In this document: positions 23,126 to 35,413 of the stretch, piece by piece
Layout: the number at the start of each line of letters is the position of its first letter
Position numbering within the stretch: the stretch's first letter is position 1
Assembly: GCA_005406025.1 (NCBI GenBank)
Contig: BGZK01001200.1
Span: 1-64,000 of the forward strand
Length of the DNA stretch: 64,000 bases
Reading direction: 5' to 3'
DNA from: Eumeta japonica
Lineage: Eukaryota; Arthropoda; Insecta; Lepidoptera; Psychidae
Translations under genes and position numbers: made by a program
Notes under the pieces: model-generated
Told to the model about the DNA's origin: nothing
Seen by the model: the letters and a program-made list of their open reading frames with translations, nothing else
The model's database searches: none

Positions 23126-23819
23126 TAGCTTATTTTACACACGATACCCTTAATATTTCCTTTACGAATATGAAAATGCCTTTTATAATGAGCGCTTTAG
23201 CAAACCGAGGCATGAATTATATAACTATCAGAACGGGTTGAATATTATTTAAGTACATATATCGAATATATATTAAAATTATGTACGCTTTATAATTTTA
23301 GAGCACGCGTCGTTACGCTGTGATATAGTGCTTTAAAGCGAATATTTTTTTTACTTTATAATTTAATGTCATTTACTAGAGTTACTGTTCAATTTATTAA
23401 CCTCTTATTAGAAAATATTTTTCAGAAAAGCCTCTTAACATCTGGACAAACCGCATAACCTAATTGAATATCGAAGAGGTTCAGAGCACAGTTACTAAAT
23501 ACCATAAAAGATGAATGCCCTTTGTCTCAGAGTACGTAGATCGCAGAAAATACAACCCGTGTTTGTCGTGACGCACTTATAACCCCTAAAACAATATAAT
23601 TAAAATGTGCTGTCCTATAAATTTTGAGAAACAAAGTCATTGTAGTTGTTTTAACGAGTTCATAATATGCTATGAGATTATAGTCGAGGAGCAAACTATA
23701 CAGAAAGTCGCATTTACAAATCATGACAATACATTTGTGAATGTATCATGTTATTTTGAAACTAGCTACGTTCGCGATGTGCACGCCGTATCTTGTGACG
23801 ATAAAGTTTAAACAGTTAT

Positions 23820-24296
23820 TTGTGGTGCACGGCGTCGGCGCAGGGGCGCGCGGGGCGCGGGCGCGGGGCGCGTGACCCAGTTGCGGCGCGGGTCGACGAA
23901 CTGGAGGCCTTGATCGCAATACGCAGCGCGCTCCCGCTCCCGCTCCCGCGTCGCGCCGGTGACGCCCGCCGCGGCAGCACGTGCGTCACCCTACGCACGT
24001 CGGTGGTGGCCCACGCAGCTATGTGCAGCTTAATTATTTCTTTTTACGTAATTTTCGGCCACTACAGATCCATTAGGACTTATCATAAAAACGGGCGTCA
24101 ATCGACGATAAAAAGTGTAGTGACCGGTGGTCATGTTTACACTTCGCCCAGTCAGCGGCTTGTGCTGTTTCGCATACATGCATGCAGTCTATATAATTTA
24201 TTTGACGCGCTCAACCTCTGTTTTGGTTTTACAAAACTTTACTCGCTGTGGATTGTAGAAGCATTTGATTGCATGAAAACGTCTAGTCCGTTTTAA
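23820..24296 (+). CDS. Unassigned 158-codon ORF across a CpG-rich island
   Basis: The frame starts at 23820 without a clear ATG (the first triplet is not ATG) and runs from an Arg/Ala-rich GC island (23820-24010) into AT-rich sequence rich in Phe/Leu/Tyr. The abrupt composition change argues for chance. A (GCTCCC)3-type hexamer repeat lies at about 23929-23948. Confidence 0.12.
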   Translation: MWCTASAQGRAGRGRGARDPVAARVDELEALIAIRSALPLPLPRRAGDARRGSTCVTLRTSVVAHAAMCSLIISFYVIFGHYRSIRTYHKNGRQSTIKSVVTGGHVYTSPSQRLVLFRIHACSLYNLFDALNLCFGFTKLYSLWIVEAFDCMKTSSPF

Positions 24297-25359
24297 GCAG
24301 AGGCGTTGTAAGATTTTTTTTTTATTTCCCCAGAGTCCGTAGCGCCTGCGGCTTTGTAGACCTTGAAAAACCACAATAGAGCTGTGGCGTTCTCCGTGAA
24401 CGATTTTCTCGATAAAGAATGACATCAGTTTTTTGTGATTATACAAAATAGGGTATTGATTGTATCACATTATATATGAACAGTACGCACACAATCTGTC
24501 GTGGTTTCGCGGTCCGAGTCAGCGAAGATCAGACCAAAAATTGTTACAGAAATTTGTTTATTTCCAACATTAAACACTTAACAGCAGTATTATGATTCAT
24601 ATAATTGAAAGGTTGGCTTTAAATCTAAAATACTGATTACCATAATTCCAGAACTTCCATTACTTTAACAGGTTATACCGAGAAAATCTAGAGGATTTTG
24701 CTTCAGTTAAGCATTGTTTTTGATATAAACATAAGGAGTTGTCCAATAAAATGATTAAATTAGTAATATTTGAAATGTAAGGACGGCGTGCACACATAGT
24801 ATCGATTCAACAACCTATTCGTCAAAATCGTGGGAGTCGTATGCGAATCCATAAACGTTATTGAGATAGATTTGTACGCGACATATGGTTTACGTGTCGT
24901 AGGGTATAAAGTATGATAGACGTCTGCATACGAATAAAAGGGTATAAAAATATTTACAAAACGAATTAAGAAAATTAGTTGTATGTAAAGACACGATTCA
25001 CCCATAACAGAACTAATGTCACATTCATATCAATCACATTTTCCGTAAACTCCATACATGATTTTTTTTTAATAAAAAAGTGCCCATTCGCCGAATGCGC
25101 AACAACGTTAGGAAACGTGCTGGCAACTAAATAGAGGCTTTTGTTAGACTCTATGTTTCGTATCATTTCCGTAGGCAACACATAAAGGCGCCGGTGCGAG
25201 GCACCTCGTCGAGACGGATTCAGCTCCGGGACAAAGGCGCACCTTGGCGTAGGTTCAAAAAGCTGAAGAATGAATTGCAGTTACAGAACGCGAGTCAGGT
25301 GTTATGTAAATATGTACATAATGTATGAACACTTGGAGCCGTTTCTGTCCGCACTTCTC

Positions 25360-25680
25360 TAACGTGCCCAAGTAAATGACGCTCGAAAGAGACGCCGCGT
25401 GCGCGCGCGGTGCATCGTGCGTCTCGCTCGCCCCGTGCGCGTGCGTGCGCGCGGGCGCAACAGGGACGGCGCGACGTGCACGGACCCGCGGGGATCATTA
25501 TTAGAGTAGAATATCGGCGCTGGGTTATTCTGAGGCGACCCAGATAGCGCGCGGGGCCGTTGACCGCGGGCCCTGCGCCGCGCGGCCTCCAAAATAAAAT
25601 GGCATTCGGCGATGGGCTCACTTGCGAAACGTGACTCGGCCGTGACGCTCCGGCGGCGCACAGGGCCACACTTTGCATCG
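25360..25680. other. CpG-rich island
   Basis: GC-rich block with 100- and 127-codon overlapping minus-strand ORFs and no recognised protein. GCCATTTTATTTTGG near 25589-25603 (minus strand) contains a Pho/YY1-like GCCATTTT core. Regulatory role is possible, not shown. Confidence 0.4.
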
Positions 25681-26159
25681 ACCTTTACTTTTGTTTATGA
25701 GCTTTTTATCTATATCGACAATAAAATCGTAATACACATTAACGTCGATCGGGAATATTGTTTGATAACAGTCAACGAGTGCGAAGTACTAATTTACGGA
25801 CTACTGTAAATACAAAAAAAAATAATATTACATATCATATTTGATGTACGTGAACTGCAAAAACGAGAATGAACACCGATTAATTGTTATATAGCTTAAG
25901 TGTTGCCTCTCACATCTAATCCTTTCATGCTATTTTTACTGTAAAGGTAGAAAAGCTATTGTAATATTTTAAAATTGTATAATGTACAATATTGCAAAAA
26001 TGTCATAAGCAAGTTGTAATTTATTTTGCAAAATCTTATGAAACAACACCATATTCATAATATGTGGTGACAGTGAACGGTACGTAGTAAACATTAAATC
26101 GATTTTTTACTTTTCTCCCTATGTTTATTTTATTAAACAGAACTATTGTCCCGAAATAA

Positions 26160-26220
26160 AGGAAAAAACGGCCAAGTGCGTATCGGACCACGTACGGCAT
26201 CCGTTAGCGCCGCGCAATTC
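26160..26220 (+). mobile_element. CCGG-head retroposon, 5' fragment
   Basis: AAAACGGCCAAGTGCGTATC followed by GGACCACG matches the head of the CCGG family. Truncated after about 60 bp. Confidence 0.55.
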
Positions 26221-26864
26221 ACTCCACCAGTAGGCGGATATTCGATATTATTTAATTGATGCTTGTTTACTTTTTGTAAGTACATAGTAAAAACTGATAA
26301 CATCGGTATTAACAAAAAAAGATGGGGAGATTGATAAAAACAATTGTCTATATATACAACGAAAGAATTATGTAGGCGCTCGAAAGCGCGCTATTTTTCT
26401 TATAATTCAAGTGTATCGTAATGATTAGTGTCATTTCATAAACTTCATACTCGGGTTTTTTTTCTCTTCCCTGCGTAGGTCGTTTACGCCTTGTACATAC
26501 TATTCCGCCACAGTATTTGTTTACACTAAATATGGGTATATGTTTTAAATGTCAATATGGAATAAATAAAAATGGTCATCGATTGTTAACACAAACAAGA
26601 GAAGAGCTGAACACTAATGTGTTCATTTCTTTCTGTGTGATAATCTAGGTTCGTAAAATTCTTCGCATAAAATACTATGGCAATGTTAGTACGACGATAA
26701 TGACGTCTCAAGCTAAGGAAATAAATAAGATAATTTAATACTTATTGATTCCGTTTATATAAACTGATTTGATATAAAATATATGCAATTCAATGTTTCA
26801 TAATTGTTTTCTCATTTAGCGAAACAAGTGCATCAATCGGTATATCGATTTATAAATTTATTAT

Positions 26865-27331
26865 AAAAAATTTGGTTGCCTGTAAAGTCGGTATACGGGC
26901 GAAAGTTTTACGTGACAACGACTTTGAATGGTAAAATCATTTTAATGTGAATATTCATTCGTATAGTAGGAAGAAGGATGAAATAATAGTAACAATTTAA
27001 AACATTTATTTATACAAAGAATTATATTTAAAACATTAATTTATACAAAGAATCTCGCACTGAATTTCATATTAACAAAATTTTATTTTTACCTTTACAC
27101 ATACATACGTATTTATATACAAATATACATACAATAACTTGCAATACATTTGCAAGCTATGCACTAATCTCTAGTGCTGCGCGCGCGGCAGACCGATCAT
27201 AGTTGAGTGGGAGAGAGACGCAGATTCGGCGGGCTCTCTCGTTCGGTGACTCATCGTTACGTTACCGAGCGTTACACTTTTCAAAGTGACTCCCAGCCGC
27301 AACCTAATTTAAGACGTTGTCACGTCAAAAA
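26865..27331 (-). mobile_element. 470-bp repeat family, copy 2
   Basis: Reverse copy of 4165-4641: begins AAAAAATTTGGTTGCCTGTA and ends ACGTTGTCACGTCAAAAAT. All internal landmarks are kept (palindrome GCACTAATCTCTAGTGC, tandem TATACAAAGAAT units, GAGAGAGACG). Flanks differ from the other copies, so the shared ends define the element. Very little divergence among copies suggests recent spread. Confidence 0.85.
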
Positions 27332-28033
27332 TTATACGTATTAAGTAAATAAGGTTTTCGTGTGTCTTTATTTTTTAGTCGTATTCGAATGAGTATAAGG
27401 AAAATATTTTAAATATCATAGTTGGCATTGAGTTCATCTCTGTACGCGAGCAGAGCGCGAGGTGCTGTGCGGGGAGCGGGCGGCGGTGATTAGCGGCGTC
27501 GAATATAGTCGGGAAGGCCGAGGGCAACGAACTCTGTTGACCCAGATAGACTACCCCTCCCTACACCCCGCACCACTTTCAGGGGATGTGCAAAGTAACC
27601 GCACACAGAACGCCTGAATTAAAATAGTGTATAAAAGCAAAATACAATATATGAAAATAGAAATGGAGAGTGAATTTTTATTTACATTAAGTTGCCTAAC
27701 ACAAAATATGTGTGCAATGTAGTAGTATTTTTTCATATGAAATTTAATGCAATTCACAAAACAATCGATATCGACATTTCATTATACCTTGTGTTAAATC
27801 AAATCAAATCACAGTAACGTCAAATATATCAATGATTCTGCATTCAGCTGTATTCTTTACAATAGCGTTCTGTTTATGCCGAGATAAACAAACGAAATGG
27901 AATGAATACATAGGTAATGTGGCATCGGTATGCGTGACGGGAACTCTCAGTCGCCGACAGTGAGAGAGTGCGTGGTGCGATCGCGTCAGCGCCACGCGCG
28001 GCGACGCAACGCATTAGGGACGGAGGCACTGAC

Positions 28034-28163
28034 CTGCGAGGACCCTGCCCAGCAGCACGTCGGAGTCGTCCGCCGCGGGCTGATGGTCGGCGTCGGCCGG
28101 CTCCGGCTGCGGCTCGGGCTCGCGACGCCATTCCGTCACCGTCATCTCGTACAGCACTCGCAT
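28034..28163 (-). CDS. Candidate alternative first exon, phase-1 donor
   Basis: Minus-strand ATG opens MRVLYEMTVTEWRREPEPQP, continues acidic and Pro-rich (ADADHQPAADDSDVLLGRVLA), and reaches CTCGCAG/GTCAGTG after 130 nt (43 codons plus 1 nt). Acidic, low-complexity N termini are typical of regulatory proteins, and the donor is strong. The plus strand is Arg/Gly-rich and less protein-like. A second ATG (MTVTEW...) has G at -3. No family recognised. Confidence 0.45.
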
Positions 28164-28195
28164 GGGCCGGGGAGTCGCGCGTGTCTCTGCGGTGC

Positions 28196-28221
28196 GGCGG
28201 CGGCGGCGGCGGCGGCGGCGC
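28196..28221. repeat. (GCG)n trinucleotide repeat
   Basis: Uninterrupted GCG repeats of about eight units within the island. Confidence 0.9.
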
Positions 28222-28619
28222 GTGCGAGCGGCGGAACAGCGCGTGTGACCGGCGACGGCGTCAGCGCGAATGGCGCGCGCGGCCGCCGCCGCCGCCGCTA
28301 CGCGCTACGCCACGGGGGTGCTCGTAGACGGGCTACGCGCGCCGCCTCTACGCCGTCTACCGGTCGTCCCATCCCCCGGTGTCCAACACCATTTAATGTA
28401 AATAATCATGTATTGCCATGCAACGTATTACGCGTCCGCCTGTACGCGACTTTTACAATTTTCAAACGGATTGAAGTATCTAAAGTAGTTACGAAATTAA
28501 CGTACATACCGCATAATGAATCCCAAACGCGCATTAAAAAACGGAAAAGAACAATATATTTAAATTTTATCATTTACTACGTAATACATGCCATTGCAAA
28601 AATATAGAAAAAATTAAGG

Positions 28620-29400
28620 TCGATCAATCTTACATCGTTCTAAAATTATTTTTAGGTCATAAACATATAAATAGTTTTTTTTAAACACGGCTTGCAAAAT
28701 ACACAAGGCAGTCGAAAAAATGCCATGATGTCAACCATCAAACTCTAAAATGGATAGAAAACATTATTTATTCCGTTTTATGTTTAACTCATCTGGAAAG
28801 TAAAAAACTACAAAATTATTTTTGATCGACTTCCTTTTAAATGATTTAAATTACTAATAATTCTTCTACGCAATTCCTTTGGCCTGCCGTGTTTTTTTAA
28901 TGCCACACCCGCGGTATAGAACTCATAATGGTATCATGTAGCTTAGATCTATGGGACACAAACAATAAAACCCAAAAAAAAAAACATTTTGCATTTTAAT
29001 TTTTTGTACAAGTATCTAATAGTAGACGCTAAAATTTATATCAGTTAAAGATATTTTCATAGAAGACGTGAAGTAAGACAAAGATAGCGTACGAACATTG
29101 TTTCACGTAGCACTTTGCTGCTAGCGCAATACATTGTTAATTCTATTTTAAAATTTTGGAAAAAATCTAATATAGTATTGTATTGTACGTATTGTAATTG
29201 TACCATTTTCATCGTCACAATACAGCTTTCATATCATTTACGCAAAATGTTGCGGAAATCTGTTGAACTGTTAAGCTTTAAAAGCTGCACAAGCATACAG
29301 ACAAACAAGAAGACTCATTCTTACATTTATATAATTGTATTATATTAGTAAAATTTCGATACGTACTCGGAGTCGAGAAAGACGCAACATTCAAGCGTAT
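28620..29400. other. AT-rich interval without recognised features
   Basis: Poly(A)/T runs and a 77-codon ORF (29115-29348) of low-complexity AT-rich composition. Nothing supported. Confidence 0.4.
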
Positions 29401-29402
29401 TA

Positions 29403-29480
29403 TGCGCACACAGACGCACCTTTACACCCGCTAACGCACACATGCACATGCACGCTCACACACATACACGCAATACGTAT
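29403..29480. repeat. CA-rich microsatellite-like tract
   Basis: Interrupted CACACA/CGCACA/CATGCACA units. Confidence 0.7.
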
Positions 29481-29989
29481 ACTATAAGCAGGCGAATAAT
29501 AATAATAGTGTAGGGTTTATTGGGTCAAGAATACGCCGATATAAATTACAATAACTTTTTGTATTCAGTTAGAAAATAATTATTTCTGTGGTAAAGCTGA
29601 AAGTCAGGTGATCTAATTATATCGCATCAGTGATAATATTTTAAGTGCGACACAGGCAATTTGTAGTCAGTTTGAAATCCATGTAATTTTTTCACTTGCA
29701 ATAACCATTCCTGACGTCACTAGAGCTGGACGAACTTATCTGAATACATCATATCTTAAATACATTTTTGAACAGGTATAACAGATACTGTAAAAGTTAA
29801 ATAAATAGTTCAACATATAAATATAGACGTAAATGTCATGATACGTTCTTTCATAACTGCTTATTATTTAATTCGGGATCCAAAAAAAAAAGAGACGTAC
29901 GCTTATAGATAAAAAATCTACACATACGGAGATGGTATATGTCTGCTTGTGTGTAAAATTGATTGCATGGTAACTTTACCATTTTGTTA

Positions 29990-30470
29990 ACTAATTACAA
30001 ATCCGATAGTAAGTCTATTTGTCTGTAAGGTTTTCACATCTAAGCTACTATATCTATTTTCATGAAAGATATGAAAATAGCTTAAGCCCCGGTGAAGGAT
30101 ATAAGCGTCTTTTCATTATTTATCTGTTCAGTAGTAAGCATGTTTTTTTATAACTCACCAATTGTGACAGAAATTTTCATAAAATTTGGTACATTGATAG
30201 ATACGCCCATAAAATGTGTCCCTTTTGCCTATCTCTATCTATTTGTTCGTATATATTCTTAATCGACAATGATGCAATCCATTTTGATGAAATTTAAAAT
30301 TACAACTCATCATTGCATGAAAAACAAATTATTCGTTTGAACACCTTTTTATAACTAAGTAATTTAAAAGACATTTTTTTTATTTAGGACCCCTTCCTCG
30401 ACTTCCTTTTAATATTTTGTCTTTAGAATTAACTTGTAAAATTTAATTTCAAAGCAGGTTACAGGCAGAA
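29990..30470. repeat. Decayed LINE-tail-like sequence
   Basis: Stretches such as 'CCATTTTGATGAAATTTAAA' and 'AATTTGGTACATTGATAGAT' resemble worn 3' parts of insect non-LTR elements. It is followed by a near-palindromic CTATTTTCATG.../CATGAAAATAG-type region at 30053-30080. Assignment is by resemblance only. Confidence 0.3.
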
Positions 30471-30559
30471 GAAGATGCTCTTATGCGTTGGGTGTCGGTC
30501 GGTAATAGTTATTTACTCGCTTTGCTGGAAGAAGACAATGGATGAGGAAAATATATAAG

Positions 30560-30690
30560 TATTGAAAGGGCGAGGGGACGACGAGAAAGGGAGATATGTG
30601 AGGTGAGGGGTGTGGAAAGCGAGAGTGCGAGGAAAAAGAACGAGAACGAGACGAGAAAGAGAACGAGTAAGAAAGAAAAAGTGTAAATAG
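30560..30690. repeat. Purine (GA)-rich tract
   Basis: About 130 bp almost entirely purine on the plus strand (GAGAAAGGGAG, GAACGAGAACGAGACGAG). Such tracts can bind GAGA-type factors or adopt triplex structure. It abuts the 5' edge of the LINE copy at 30.7 kb. Confidence 0.7.
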
Positions 30691-30699
30691 GGTCTAGAT

Positions 30700-31627
30700 C
30701 GGTACAGACTCACCAACATTCCGCATAAACAAATCATCTATTCCGTGGCATCACAAATATAAATATTTAGGAATCACGCTTGACAAACATCTTCACTTCA
30801 AAGATCATATCAAGCGTGTTGAACAAGATGCTCAATTATACCTGTCACGCCAGCAGCATGATCGGTAAAAGAGCAAAATGAGCCTTAGAAATAAATGCAC
30901 TCTACAAAGTGTGCATACGGCCAATGATGACGTACGCGGCGCCAGTCTTCGCCCACGCAAACCTAAGGCACTCTACCAACTCAGGTTCTGCAAAACAACT
31001 TCTGCAGAAGAGCCTCCGGCACCCTGGTACGTCCGGAACGATATCCTCCATAGGGACTTAGAACTCCCACGATCTCCAAATACATGCAGGACATGTCGAA
31101 AAGTTCTTCGACACAGCTGCTAACCATCCCAACCCACTACTACAAACAGCCGTATCCTACAGGCCTCCCCTCCACATCATTTCATCCGAGGCCACGGAAT
31201 GTCCTTTCAGACCCACCGGACGAACTCACCGCTGAGGTCGAAGGCTAACAAACATAAACAAGCAGCGGCAGAACTCTAGGCACGGACACCCCCAACATTA
31301 CGACCGTAAATGGTCATCCAACCGGTGCGCCTCCCGCGCTCCGGCACCCTGCTAGGAGGTTAAGCCGAGCTAAACCTCCACGTGATTCCTGCCGAGATGC
31401 CCACCTTGAGGCATCCATAAGGCAATCACGCGCCGACGGCATCCCATGCCGATCGGCCGACAGATGAAGTCCTCAAAGTTCCAATTTATTGGACTACGGA
31501 CAACAACCAACCAACAGGTCGCTTCGGGGTTTTGGTCCGTGAGAGTCGGACCTTCCCACGCAGGTGCGTGGATAGTACGTAGTTTTTATCCCCTCTCCCG
31601 CAAGGAGAGCCTAAAAAAAAAAAAAAT
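30700..31627 (+). pseudogene. Jockey-type LINE, 5'-truncated dead copy with poly(A)
   Basis: From about 30740 a frame reads KYLGITLDKHLHFKDHI, the C-terminal region downstream of the reverse transcriptase in Jockey-clade ORF2. Following pieces (MSLRNKCTL..., PWYVRNDILHRDLELP, later DPPDELTAEVE) lie in shifted frames, with an in-frame stop at about 30867. The 3' UTR ends in A14 at 31613-31626. The RT domain is missing by 5' truncation. Frameshifts and stops show it cannot encode protein. Confidence 0.85.
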
Positions 31628-31689
31628 ACAGGTCACTGGATCAGGATCCAGTTCACTGTTAAGATTTTATTAAAATCAATATGTTAATC

Positions 31690-31740
31690 AAGATTAACTA
31701 TCTGCGAGGGCGGAGCTACGGGCGATAGCTAGTCTGAAAT
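31690..31740 (-). repeat. CCCGC-head repeat fragment
   Basis: CGAGGGCGGAGCTACGGGCG then ATAGCTAGT is the reverse complement of the ACTAGC-CCCG-GCTCCGCC head found in many lepidopteran repeats. Only the end remains. Confidence 0.5.
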
Positions 31741-33880
31741 AATGTAAAGAAAATAAGGCAACGCGATGGAAATAGAATATTCATTGTGCATGCGTATGAC
31801 GACATCAGTACGGGACTTGTAAGTCGATTCTAAAATTTCTACTAAACCTTAATTCCATGTTCGAACATCGTCCGACCTATCTCAGCTGAACTAAAAACCT
31901 AATTCTAGATCTGGTATATTATGCGGTGGCGGAGTCTAGCATATAGGTCAAGGTAACCATCAATGGTCGCTCTGTTGCTATTGTGGTGTTGCTAGCATTT
32001 AACTTTATGCATAATCTCAGTTAGAATGTTGCCTTTTTTATTAAGCGTTATTCATTAATTGTAAAAAAACTTGCTTTAGTTAAATTTAATTAAAATTATC
32101 TATTTGTAATATATAAAAAAGCAATGAAAAAATACGATTTTAGCTAGAAATATTAAATTCTATGTTTAATAAATTTATAAAGGAATATTCGATTTGATTC
32201 TTGCGTTTAGTTTTCATAATATGTATAGTATAGTTTAAATGGCCTGAGGTGTTCTGTAAAACCTGTCACTAAAATTCTTACGAATGGAAATTACAATTGA
32301 AATCACTTAAATACAGAAATAAATGACTAATACAATGATAGATTATTTAAAAATATCCGAAAAATATTTTTAAAATGTTCTGGTCGCTACACACTACATG
32401 ACAATACATTGTACGTGAATGTATCTGTGTATATGTGAATTAAAAGTAATTATATTCTTGACATAATTGGGGGGACTACGAATTAGCATTGCGCCGTTTG
32501 TGTAGCGTTGCACTGCTGATCACGGGCTGTAATTGCCACGCTGGGCAGAAGCGTGTTGGGAATTTCACATGTCGTAGATATCGGTGAAACATCTTCAGCA
32601 TACGGTCTTCATCATCGCGTTTTTTTCACCCTTAGTGCAATATCTCCAATATGTATGTGTGAGTCAAGAAATCCCTCATTCACTAGTGTAGTCAATTAGG
32701 ATTCGATCATTAATTCCGCCAGGGACGGGTTAAGCGTAATCTCCCCATATTTCGTTTTGTCCGTGGAAAATCTTGTCAGCTTTGAGCCTCGTAAAATATG
32801 TTATTGTAATGTATCTTCTACTATCTATAACGAAAGCGGTAAAAAAATAAATTTTGTCACGTAATTAACGGACGCCCACTTATTCCGACTCGCGTATCGC
32901 CGGTCATCGCAGAAGTGACATGCAGACTAAAATTTCATACAAACGGAACGACATCAAGAGGGAAAAACGGCGTTGAATACGAAAAATAAAATATTATTAT
33001 AAATAATTAATTACACGTCAATTTTCAGTTATTTTTAATAATATTTTATTTATCAATGTGTATACTTGACATCTCCACGTGTCACATTTTAATCACTAGT
33101 GTGATTTGTAGTTTAAAATATAATAAAAAAATTATAAGAAATGAAAATACTAATTACAAATAATAAAAGGTTAAAAACAAACTGCAGTGAATTAACATGA
33201 AGAGACTATTATATTGATGTACGCAAAAAATCACCTTAATAGCTCCAAAACGCTTATAAATTATTAACTGTATTAAATTTGTAAAAAATAAAATTTTGTT
33301 AGTCTAGTGTATGCATACAATGAATGAAACAGATCACTGGCAAGTGAATCTCGAACCACAAATGGTTGCGGCGCTGTTTCGTGTGGTACGCCTTCGTGAT
33401 CCGAGTCAATAACGAGAATTCCATCCTCGAAATTGCTCAAAGCAGTACGAAATATAAATAAAGGTTATGTAAATGGTTAATCTATATTAACCATTTTAAA
33501 TTAAAGATTTTAGTATAACTATAAGGGGTAGTGTTAATTTACAAATCAAATTAATATCTCATCTATATATTAATACGCGAAGAGAAAACTTCGTATCGGC
33601 GCACTGAGGTCTGTGAGATTTGGAATAGTTGATTTTTCGATGAAGAAATAGTGCGGAAAATTAAATTCCTATATTATAATATGTGTTAATATTTAAAATA
33701 AAATGAAACATTAATTGTTTACGTTCTGTTATTACTGCCAATGTCAAATACGTCCGTGGTCAAAGAATCGCACTTAGAGATTGTCGCCAAAGAATTTTAA
33801 AATGTTGCCAACGAAATAATTGTTGAAAGATTGACTGAATGAGTTTCGAGCTGCGAATTTTATGTCATTTCAAATATTCC
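31740..33880. other. AT-rich interval without recognised genes
   Basis: About 2.1 kb, mostly AT-rich. A moderately GC-richer stretch at 32460-32620 (GCGTTGCACTGCTGATCACG) looks like worn transposon, but no family is assigned. No ORF of note. Confidence 0.35.
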
Positions 33881-34357
33881 TTTTTGACGTGACAACGTCT
33901 TAAATTAGGTTGCGGCTGGGAGTCACTTATGAAAAAGTGTAACGCTCGGTAACGTAACGATGAGTCACCGAACGAGAGAGAGGCCCGCCCGATGAATGCC
34001 TTGCGTCTCTCTCCCACTCAACTATGATCGGTCTGCCGCGCAGCACTAGAGATTAGTGCATAGCTTACAAATGTATTGCAAGTTATTGTATGTATATTTG
34101 TATATAAATACGTATGTATGTGTAAGGTAAAAATAAAATTTTGTTAATATGAAATTCAGTGCGAGATTCTTTGTATAAATTAATGTTTTAAATATAATTC
34201 TTTGTATAAATAAATGTTTTAAATTGTTACTATTATTTCATCCTTCTTCCTACTATACGAATGAATATTCACATTAAAATGATTTTACCATTCAAAGTCG
34301 TTGTCACGTAAAACTTTCGCCCGTATACCGACTTTACAGGCAACCAAATTTTTTTTT
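33881..34357 (+). mobile_element. 470-bp repeat family, copy 3
   Basis: Plus-strand copy, almost base-for-base the same as 4165-4641. Differences include an insertion in GGCCCGCCCGATGAATGCC and loss of one GCGC unit in the following CG tract. Ends are TTTTTGACGTGACAACGTC and GGCAACCAAATTTTTTTTTC. Confidence 0.85.
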
Positions 34358-35030
34358 CAAAAGTGTGTGGTGTGTGTCAAGGCAAAATAGTGTTTTGTGT
34401 TAAATATCTACGTTTTATATATCGATGTATAATTTAGAGTAAAATAAAGTTGACTTAATACGCACCCGTTGAAAAGAAAATTTTGTAGCAGCAGTTTGAA
34501 TTAACTTATTTACTTATCATAAGTACCTATTAAAGATTTCAAAAAAAAAATAGTAACATATTACTTTTTAAATTAAGTCCTGTCTCTTCATTATTTTATA
34601 GCATTCGTTTCAAAACTTAAAAAATTGTTGTACATATTTCGATCTCCCGTTGAATGAGGGCCTGTGTGAAGAGGAAAATTTAGTGCTAGTGAATACAGTT
34701 CTTTAAAATACACAAAAGCAAAATTTTGAGAGCAACGATTTTAGAGAATATAACTTTTTATCGAACTTAAATATTTAATAAATGACGACCGAATTTCAAC
34801 CACCGCGCGACAACTCATACGTATTTAATACAATTTAATGATAAACCGCTGGTGGTACACGCAGGAGCTATCGTGCAGTTGCGGTTCCATTTACAATTCT
34901 TTGAAATACTCGTACTTATAAGCAACTGGAAAGTTTTTTGTACCAAATAAGCCGGAAGAAAACTGAATACTCGAACTCATTAGGAGGAAATTCTAAATTA
35001 TAATAGATGTAAAGGTCAGTTTCAAGCCCA

Positions 35031-35318
35031 ATGTTTATTAGAGATGAAAATGGGAGAATCCGAGAAGGTCAATGTGGTGTTGAAGTTTTCACAGAATATT
35101 TACCGCCTCTGCGGTGGCGATCGATAGAGACCGAAACAGCTAAGCGCTTAAAAACGAACTCGACCATCGAGCAGGAGCGCAGGCAGGAACGTGGTGCTAA
35201 GAGTCACCAGGCAAACCGACTCTGCCATGCAAAAGAAGAAGAACAAGAAGAGAGAATACTCAGAAATTCAGAAAGCAATAAATATAAACCTTCTCACTAT
35301 TTACCTACGCATAAATAA
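35031..35318 (+). CDS. Unassigned 95-codon ORF
   Basis: ATG-started ORF beginning MFIRDENGRIREGQCGVEVF, with a Glu/Lys/Arg-rich middle (EQERRQERGAK, KEEEQEER) that could form a coiled coil, ending in TAA. Its GC content is moderate, so it is not merely a CpG-island artefact. It could be a small gene, an exon or a fragment of an unrecognised transposon. Confidence 0.25.
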   Translation: MFIRDENGRIREGQCGVEVFTEYLPPLRWRSIETETAKRLKTNSTIEQERRQERGAKSHQANRLCHAKEEEQEERILRNSESNKYKPSHYLPTHK

Positions 35319-35413
35319 AACTGTTTTCCTATCGCTCCATATTATTTCACACCGATTTAGCGAACGCTGAACTCTTATTAAAATCTGTTCATATGCCATT
35401 TGCTTTATTACAG

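Larger units (their letters stand above)
27930..28390 (-). promoter_or_regulatory. CpG-rich island, candidate promoter
   Basis: CpG-rich block centred on 28034-28163. It includes a (GCG)n run at 28196-28221 and CGCCGCCGCCGCCGC at about 28282-28296, upstream of the candidate minus-strand first exon. No TATA box. It would serve as a TATA-less promoter if that exon is real. Confidence 0.4.

Noticed and set aside
25295..25678. 127- and 100-codon overlapping minus-strand ORFs
   Set aside because: Two different frames of the same strand are open at once in a GC-rich island; Arg/Ala-rich, no domain.
29470..29495. Resemblance of ACGTATACTATAAGC to a Hox-cluster miRNA (iab-4 type)
   Set aside because: Only the first nine bases agree and no hairpin surrounds it.
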